Of a stretch of DNA of 46,649 bases, positions 41,521-46,649 are shown one piece after another; position 1 is the stretch's first letter, and every line of letters starts with the position of its first letter. The notes beneath the pieces are model-generated. The model ran no database searches, was not told the DNA's origin, and worked only from the letters and a program-made list of their open reading frames with translations. Location of the stretch: positions 1 to 46,649 of the forward strand of contig NZ_JAPHOQ010000022.1 in assembly GCF_026191355.1 (NCBI RefSeq). The letters run 5' to 3'. The DNA is from Legionella sheltonii. Its GTDB lineage: Bacteria > Pseudomonadota > Gammaproteobacteria > Legionellales > Legionellaceae. The position numbers were made by a program, and so were the translations under genes.

Positions 41521-42879
41521 ATGAAAAACAACCATTTTGATCTTATTGTATTAGGTGGAGGCAGTGGTGGTATCGCCAGTGCTGTTCGAGCCGCAAAGCA
41601 TGGCGCTAAAGTAGCAGTGGTAGAACCTAATCACTTGGGTGGAACTTGCGTTAATTTAGGCTGTGTCCCCAAAAAAATTATGTTCAATGCATCCATGATT
41701 TGTGACATCATGCACCATGCATCCGACTATGGGTTTTCTACTCCCTCAACTCAACTTGACTGGAATACCCTCGTTACGAAGCGTAATGCTTATATAGACC
41801 GACTCAGGGAAAATTATGCACGGCGTTTTGCTCAATTTAATATCACCCTGATTCAAGGTTTAGGGACATTTCACGATGCACACTCGATCAAAGTAAATGA
41901 TTCTTTTTATCATGCACCGCATATCATCATTGCAACGGGTGGCAAGCCCTCACTACCAATAATTCATGGGATTCAGCATGCGATTGACTCGGATGGTTTC
42001 TTTGCATTAACCAAACAACCTGAAAAAGTTGCAATTATTGGAAGCGGCTATATCGGAGTGGAACTGGCCGGAGTATTAAACAGCCTGGGAAGTGAAACCC
42101 ATCTTTTAATGCGGGGTTCTCGACCTTTATCTCGTTTTGATAAAGTTTTGGGAGAAACATTAATGGATATGATGCAGCAACAAGGCATTCAGATTCATGC
42201 AAATCATAAAGCACAAGAAATTAATTTACATAGCGATGGCAGAAAATCTATAGTATGCGCTGTAAGCGGTTCAATTATTCAGGACATAGACGTAATTATT
42301 GTCGCCGTGGGAAGGACTCCCAGGACATCTGGATTAAATCTAGAAAAGGTAAACGTTGCAACTGATCAACAAGGTTTAGTTTTAGTCGATGCCTTTCAAA
42401 ATACGAGCGCGCAGGGAATCTATGCTTTAGGTGATGTAACGAATGCACCTGCACTTACCCCTGTAGCAATTGCTGCGGGTCGACGTTTAGCAGATCGTTT
42501 ATTTGGCCAGCAACCTGAGGCGTGTTTAAACTATGATAATATTTGTACTGTAATCTTTAGTCATCCTCCTGTAGGAACAGTTGGCCTTAGTGAAGAAGAA
42601 GCCATTGAGCAATACGGTAAAGATCAGATCAAAATATATCAAACTCGTTTTACTCCTATGTTTGATGCATTTGCAGAAATAAAAACACCTACAGTGATGA
42701 AGTTAGTCACCTTGGGCAAAGAAGAAAAAATTATTGGCTTGCACGTTATTGGAGTAGCAGCGGATGAAATGCTCCAGGGTTTTGGTGTGGCAATAAAAAT
42801 GGGCGCTTGTAAAAAAGATTTCGATAATACGGTTGCGATTCATCCCACGAGCGCTGAAGAATTTGTAACTATGGTCTAA
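41521..42879 (+). CDS. gor: glutathione-disulfide reductase
   Basis: This FAD/NADPH flavoenzyme reduces oxidised glutathione. It has the FAD-binding start [20 protein letters not shown], the redox disulfide [13 protein letters not shown] (Cys43 and Cys48), the NADPH motif [19 protein letters not shown], the FAD motif [20 protein letters not shown] and the C-terminal catalytic His/Glu pair in [11 protein letters not shown]. About 452 residues is typical. The ATG at 41521 follows a TTG two codons earlier; neither has a clear ribosome site. It ends 4 bp before the gamma-carbonic anhydrase gene, so the two are likely one transcript. Confidence 0.93.
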   Translation: MKNNHFDLIVLGGGSGGIASAVRAAKHGAKVAVVEPNHLGGTCVNLGCVPKKIMFNASMICDIMHHASDYGFSTPSTQLDWNTLVTKRNAYIDRLRENYARRFAQFNITLIQGLGTFHDAHSIKVNDSFYHAPHIIIATGGKPSLPIIHGIQHAIDSDGFFALTKQPEKVAIIGSGYIGVELAGVLNSLGSETHLLMRGSRPLSRFDKVLGETLMDMMQQQGIQIHANHKAQEINLHSDGRKSIVCAVSGSIIQDIDVIIVAVGRTPRTSGLNLEKVNVATDQQGLVLVDAFQNTSAQGIYALGDVTNAPALTPVAIAAGRRLADRLFGQQPEACLNYDNICTVIFSHPPVGTVGLSEEEAIEQYGKDQIKIYQTRFTPMFDAFAEIKTPTVMKLVTLGKEEKIIGLHVIGVAADEMLQGFGVAIKMGACKKDFDNTVAIHPTSAEEFVTMV

Positions 42880-42883
42880 TAAC

Positions 42884-43423
42884 ATGAATAATGCAATTCG
42901 TAGTTTTCAAGGTAAATCACCTTCAATAGGCCAAAGAGTTTTCATTGATCCTACCTCAGTAGTCATTGGTGATGTATTTCTGGGCGACGATGTATCTGTT
43001 TGGCCTATGGCCGTGATACGCGGAGATGTGAACTCCATTAAAATTGGCAATGCCTGCAGTATTCAAGATGGGGCTGTTTTGCATGTTACCCATGATGGTC
43101 CTTATACTGCTGGTGGACAACCATTAATTTTAGGCCAAGGGATTACAATTGGACATCAAGCGGTATTGCATGGCTGCCGGGTGGATGATTTCTGTCTCAT
43201 TGGTATGGGCGCCTTAATTTTAGATGCAGTACATATTCAGCGTCATGTAATGGTTGCTGCTGGCTCTCTAGTCACTCCTGGAAAGAAATTGGAGAGTGGT
43301 TATTTATATCTTGGTAACCCAGCTAAAGCAATTAGAAAATTAACTGATCAAGAAATCGAGAGATTAGAATATTCAGCACAACATTATGTGCGACTTAAAG
43401 ATAAACATTTGGTATCGATGTAA
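42884..43423 (+). CDS. gamma-class carbonic anhydrase family protein
   Basis: The 179-residue trimeric left-handed beta-helix protein has hexapeptide repeats from VVIGDVFLGDDVSVWPMAVI onward. The three zinc His positions are recognisable: VLHVTHDG (two of them in the run H-V-T-H) and IGHQAVLHGC. RGDVNSIKIGNACSIQDGAV is typical of the YrdA/CaiE-like branch. Many such proteins lack measurable carbonic anhydrase activity in the absence of a proton-shuttle loop, so catalysis is uncertain. Only 4 bp separate it from gor, suggesting translational coupling. Confidence 0.9.
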   Translation: MNNAIRSFQGKSPSIGQRVFIDPTSVVIGDVFLGDDVSVWPMAVIRGDVNSIKIGNACSIQDGAVLHVTHDGPYTAGGQPLILGQGITIGHQAVLHGCRVDDFCLIGMGALILDAVHIQRHVMVAAGSLVTPGKKLESGYLYLGNPAKAIRKLTDQEIERLEYSAQHYVRLKDKHLVSM

Positions 43424-43445
43424 GTAGGTATCAAAATTGTAGCCT

Positions 43446-43474
43446 GGATAGGAAGCAACAGCCCAATCCTATCC
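43446..43474. terminator. hairpin after the gamma-carbonic anhydrase gene
   Basis: GGATAGGA (43446-43453) pairs perfectly with TCCTATCC (43467-43474), with a 13-nt loop, 22 bp after the stop codon. No T run follows. Confidence 0.4.
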
Positions 43475-43622
43475 GGTCACACCGTGTTAGGATCGGAAAG
43501 CCCACCTAGCAAACGAGATGACGGAACATGTTCTCGGATTCAGAGGAACTGGATTCAAGCAAATAATTGTTATTTATAATTTTAATCTAAAATAAAAGAA
43601 ATGGACTCATGGGTTAGTGTAA

Positions 43623-44882
43623 ATGACTCAATCTCTTTTGGAATTGGAAATATTAAAAACTGAAAAGTTAAGAACAACCATTCTATCTATTATTTTTATT
43701 CTAATGGCTCTCATTTGGATAATATTTTTTATTCATTCCCCTGAAGTATATTATCGACAAGCGAACGTATCCCCAATGGTTATGCCGAGTTCTTTAGTGG
43801 CGGTAGCGTTTTATTTTTTATTAATGCGTATTGTTGTTTCTCAATACATGCTTCATCAGAAAAATATTCCCCTCGTAATACAATATATCAAAGCCTTCAT
43901 CGAAATAAATATTCCAACAATAGGAATAATAGTTCTCATAAATTATCACACCCCAATCTATGTTCTTTTAATGCCACCTGTTTTACTTTATTTTATATTT
44001 ATTATTCTGTCTTCACTGACCTTAAATGAATGGTTATGTGGGTTTTCAGGAATGGTTGCAGCCATTGAATATTGGTTTTTTTCTTATTACGTGCTGCATT
44101 ACACTCCAATCGAAGGAATTGATTACTATCTAATCGCATGGTATGCCTTTGCCAATCGAGGAGGTATGTTATTAGTTGCTGGGGTTGCTACCGCTTTTGT
44201 CACATCACAAATTAAAAAGCAATTGTTTGTGGCATTTGAGGCACAAAAAGAACGGGACCGAATTGAAAGTATATTTGGTCAGCATGTTTCACCTGAAGTT
44301 GTCTCCAAATTATTATCTAAGGATGGTAATTTCAGTGAGTACATACCTGTTTGTGTTATGTTTTTGGACGTGCGAAATTTCACTCATTTTACCGAGGTAA
44401 GCGAACCATCAATTGCGGTTAATTATCTCAATAATATTTTTAAATTTATGGTCAAAATCATTCATGATAATAAAGGGATTATCAACAAATTTTTAGGTGA
44501 TGGTTTTATGGCTGTATTTGGGGCACCTATATCGAGTGGCAATGATGTGGCTAATGCCGTAAACGCAGCACTTGAGATTATAAAACGCACTGAAGAGGAG
44601 GTAAAAAAGGGCCATCTACCTGATCTCAAATTAGGAATAGGACTCCATTTTGGTCATGCGATCACAGGTACGATTGGGACTAAAAAAAGACAGGAATATA
44701 CCATTATTGGTGATGTAGTCAATTCAGCTGCGCATATAGAGCAGTTAAATAAAACATATAATTCCCATGTTCTTATTTCTGAAGATGCCATGAAGGAATT
44801 ACCTGAAATTAAGGGCGAATTTGTTGGTAATGCGATGTTAAAACATCGGGATCATCCGATTAAATTATACAGATTAGCTTGA
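43623..44882 (+). CDS. membrane class III adenylate/guanylate cyclase-like protein
   Basis: The 419-residue protein has six predicted spans (about residues 18-200) and a cytoplasmic class III cyclase domain (about 235-419). The two metal-binding Asp are present: Asp249 in VMFLDVRNFTHFT and Asp293 in KFLGDGFMAVFG. The usual V-N-x-A-x-R motif reads VVNSAAHIEQ: Asn367 is kept but the transition-state Arg is His371. A coiled stretch (EAQKERDRIESIFGQHVSPE) joins membrane and catalytic parts. Such cyclases make cAMP in response to membrane or bicarbonate signals. A gamma-carbonic anhydrase gene is next door upstream. Activity of the Arg-to-His form is uncertain. Confidence 0.85.
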   Translation: MTQSLLELEILKTEKLRTTILSIIFILMALIWIIFFIHSPEVYYRQANVSPMVMPSSLVAVAFYFLLMRIVVSQYMLHQKNIPLVIQYIKAFIEINIPTIGIIVLINYHTPIYVLLMPPVLLYFIFIILSSLTLNEWLCGFSGMVAAIEYWFFSYYVLHYTPIEGIDYYLIAWYAFANRGGMLLVAGVATAFVTSQIKKQLFVAFEAQKERDRIESIFGQHVSPEVVSKLLSKDGNFSEYIPVCVMFLDVRNFTHFTEVSEPSIAVNYLNNIFKFMVKIIHDNKGIINKFLGDGFMAVFGAPISSGNDVANAVNAALEIIKRTEEEVKKGHLPDLKLGIGLHFGHAITGTIGTKKRQEYTIIGDVVNSAAHIEQLNKTYNSHVLISEDAMKELPEIKGEFVGNAMLKHRDHPIKLYRLA

Positions 44883-44937
44883 TTGCTTTTGCAATGAGTT
44901 CAGAATGCTCAATTCATTTAGCTGATTAAGCAATCAA
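44879..44937. repeat. 10-bp inverted repeat at the end of the cyclase gene
   Basis: TTGATTGCTT (44879-44888), overlapping the cyclase stop, is perfectly inverted at 44928-44937 (AAGCAATCAA). A weaker inner pair (ATGAGTT / AATTCAT) would extend it into a branched fold. Possible terminator for the cyclase; no T run. Confidence 0.4.
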
Positions 44938-45010
44938 GAAATCTGAAAGAAATTAACGCAAATCACAGCAGCTTATACAATCCCCAAATTAAGGGGCCTA
45001 TAACTGTAAC

Positions 45011-45283
45011 TCAAGGACGCCGGGGTTCCAATGTGGTTGTTAAAGACTCTTGCTGGCTTGGCGGTTTCATTATGCCATACTTATTTAGTAACTCTCCACT
45101 ACTCATTTTTATTTGTTGTGCTGCATTTAGAGCATTCTCATATTGATTGAGTCGCTCCTCCATTTGCTCAATAAGGGCTTGGAAACGATCATTATTTTTA
45201 TTCAACTCCAAATTCATTAATTTTACTTCTTCGATACCAGTTTCTAGGCCATTAAGTCCTTTTTCTATTTTTTCAAGAGTCAT
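45011..45283 (-). CDS. small coiled-coil hypothetical protein
   Basis: The 90-residue, charged protein has heptad-like Leu/Met spacing over residues 4-65 (LEKIEKGLNGLETGIEEVKL, then FQALIEQMEERLNQYENALN), followed by a short disordered tail ending LEPRRP. AAGGAAAT lies about six bases before the ATG, which supports translation. No signal peptide or metal motif. It resembles small trimeric or dimeric coiled-coil proteins but I recognise no family. It is transcribed in the same direction as the reductase gene at 45375, 91 bp upstream of it, so a shared transcript is possible. Confidence 0.6.
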   Translation of the reverse strand: MTLEKIEKGLNGLETGIEEVKLMNLELNKNNDRFQALIEQMEERLNQYENALNAAQQIKMSSGELLNKYGIMKPPSQQESLTTTLEPRRP

Positions 45284-45374
45284 CTAATTTCCTTATGCAT
45301 TTTTAAAATTTATATAAACGTAAATTATAATGGGTTATGAAAATATTTTCTCCAGATTGAAAACGAAATGGATG

Positions 45375-46454
45375 TTAACACGGATTAACCAAAACACGCG
45401 TTACTTCAGGTAGCTCCATAATTAAATCTTCTGTATATGCACTAGAAGGGGTTTGAAAACCAATTGGAGCATCTCCTGCTATAACTTTCCGAATTATCAA
45501 TAACGTTGATAAAGCAGTTAATGTATAACCATTAGGTGTAGTCATCAATGCAGCAATTTTTTTGCCGGCTTCATTGCTTACCTCAGCATATATTTTTACA
45601 ACCGAGTGTTGTCTTTGATCCTCAGTAGGCCCAGCGGGTAGTTGATTAATTTTATGCATTAGATACCTTTTAACTGGAGACCAACTTAAAAACCATTTAA
45701 AGAAGTTAATAAAAATTTTCAGCTTTATTATTTTTTTCGGCAATGCCATATACGTTTCTATATGTGGAATCTGTGTAGACCACCAAGCAGATGCCAAATC
45801 CCCCCATGAAATAGTGGCACACAACAATTTCTTGTCGCTCCCAAAATCAAAAAACTGGGTTTTTCCACAAAACGGAATTGTTTTTAAAATTCCTTTATCT
45901 CGTATTTTAGTTCCCTCAGGGATATCTTCCAACATCGTTTTAGCAGTACCATGAGAAATACCTAAATGTGCACTTTGAGCAAATGTACCAATGGCAAGAA
46001 TCAATCGATTGGCATCTGGTAAAGTATGCTTTAAATAAGCAGCTAAACAATCACTAGGAACTACATCAAATCCAGAACCAGGTAATAGCATGATACCATT
46101 AGTTTTTGCCTGTTCATTCATCGACATAAGTTCTTCTATTACCATCACCTCACCGGTAATATCCAAATAATGGGTTTTTGTGGCAAGACAGGCCAGCGCC
46201 ATGCTTTTGGAGGTATACTTAAATGGGCCCGCACAATGAATTACTGCTATAAGATCCTCAAGAGCATTTTTAGCTTGCTCCAAATCGTTCACATCAAATA
46301 CTCGATACTCCAAATTCAAAGCCCTTGCTTGCCGCTTTAATCTCTCTTCATCTCTTCCTGCTAATATCGGCTTTAATCCTTGCTGTAGGCTTAACTGAGC
46401 AATTAAATTACCGGTATATCCATAAGAACCATAAATAAGGAAATTTTTTTTCAT
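45375..46454 (-). CDS. saccharopine dehydrogenase-like NAD(P)-binding reductase
   Basis: The 359-residue protein has an N-terminal Rossmann fold: FLIYGSYGYTGNLIAQLSLQ, a nucleotide-binding loop of the saccharopine dehydrogenase/trans-acting enoyl reductase group, followed by LAGRDEERLKRQARAL and AVIHCAGPF. YLDITGEVMVIEEL and MLLPGSGFDVVPSDCLAAYL are further group motifs. Related proteins include mycobacterial trans-acting enoyl reductases of lipid synthesis and eukaryotic SCCPDH. Substrate here unknown; true saccharopine activity is unlikely because no lysine pathway gene is near. The long 195-bp region upstream to the window edge shows no further gene. Confidence 0.82.
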   Translation of the reverse strand: MKKNFLIYGSYGYTGNLIAQLSLQQGLKPILAGRDEERLKRQARALNLEYRVFDVNDLEQAKNALEDLIAVIHCAGPFKYTSKSMALACLATKTHYLDITGEVMVIEELMSMNEQAKTNGIMLLPGSGFDVVPSDCLAAYLKHTLPDANRLILAIGTFAQSAHLGISHGTAKTMLEDIPEGTKIRDKGILKTIPFCGKTQFFDFGSDKKLLCATISWGDLASAWWSTQIPHIETYMALPKKIIKLKIFINFFKWFLSWSPVKRYLMHKINQLPAGPTEDQRQHSVVKIYAEVSNEAGKKIAALMTTPNGYTLTALSTLLIIRKVIAGDAPIGFQTPSSAYTEDLIMELPEVTRVLVNPC

Positions 46455-46649
46455 TCAATCTGCCTGAATAATTTTTAAATCAGTGTATCTCGATAATTAG
46501 CTTTTATCGAGATAAGGTTTAATTAAAACGATCAACAATTAAGAAATATATCGGATTACAGTAGAAGGGCAATCTGTTGCTATTTAAATTTTACTATATA
46601 GACCATAAAGAAATTCGAAGGATTTTTTTCTAAAATACGATTTATTGAT

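Noticed and set aside
45375..46454. True saccharopine dehydrogenase of lysine metabolism
   Set aside because: Only the nucleotide-binding group is shared; no lysine pathway context and motifs fit the trans-acting enoyl reductase/SCCPDH group better.

Overview
The window reads like AT-rich chromosomal DNA from a Legionella-type gammaproteobacterium. The reasons are several large lysine/glutamate-rich, coiled-coil or ankyrin-like proteins with no enzymatic family, one with a Glu-rich tail like a Dot/Icm (type IVB) secretion signal, a eukaryotic-like protein kinase gene, a GDSL hydrolase with a long private C-terminal domain, and a class III cyclase, all scattered between housekeeping genes. Species cannot be named from the sequence alone. 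No rRNA, tRNA, CRISPR array or phage module is visible.

Layout. 1-5.9 kb: a hypothetical gene running off the left edge, an exported M20 peptidase, a coiled-coil effector candidate and a DUF4153-type membrane protein. 6.0-18.0 kb: a divergent ten-gene lipid/acyl biosynthesis locus. The minus arm holds a carboxyltransferase, an acyl-CoA dehydrogenase homologue, a GH3-type acyl-amido synthetase and a membrane-anchored hexapeptide acyltransferase. The plus arm holds KAS III, a fatty acyl-AMP ligase, a second AMP ligase, an acyl carrier protein (ACP), an SDR reductase and a second KAS III, all abutting or overlapping. Both arms start from one short shared intergenic region. This is the best candidate for an undescribed system: it has activation, carrier, condensation, reduction/desaturation and amide- or ester-forming release, but no modular PKS or NRPS.

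18-23.2 kb: a TPR protein, a single-membrane-span hypothetical protein, and a eukaryotic-like kinase gene cut in two by an intact IS3-family (IS407-like) element. Removing the element and one copy of a 4-bp target duplication restores the reading frame exactly, so the disruption is recent. 23.4-25.4 kb: a Bcr/CflA-type exporter followed by a solitary ACP, then a MAPEG protein. 25.7-30.3 kb: a three-gene operon (GTP cyclohydrolase II-like, DUF1688, uracil phosphoribosyltransferase) that matches the URC uracil-catabolism set first known from yeasts, followed by an HAAAP-type amino acid permease.

30.5-34.9 kb: two more effector candidates, divergently transcribed, the second carrying an internal duplication. 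35-39.5 kb: an orphan ParB, a PBP4-type DD-peptidase with an extra C-terminal domain, a secreted metallophosphoesterase and Ohr. 39.6-46.5 kb: the GDSL hydrolase, glutathione reductase coupled to a gamma-carbonic anhydrase, a membrane class III cyclase in which the catalytic Arg is His, a small coiled-coil protein and a saccharopine-dehydrogenase-like reductase. Family names come from motif recognition by eye; no database search was run.
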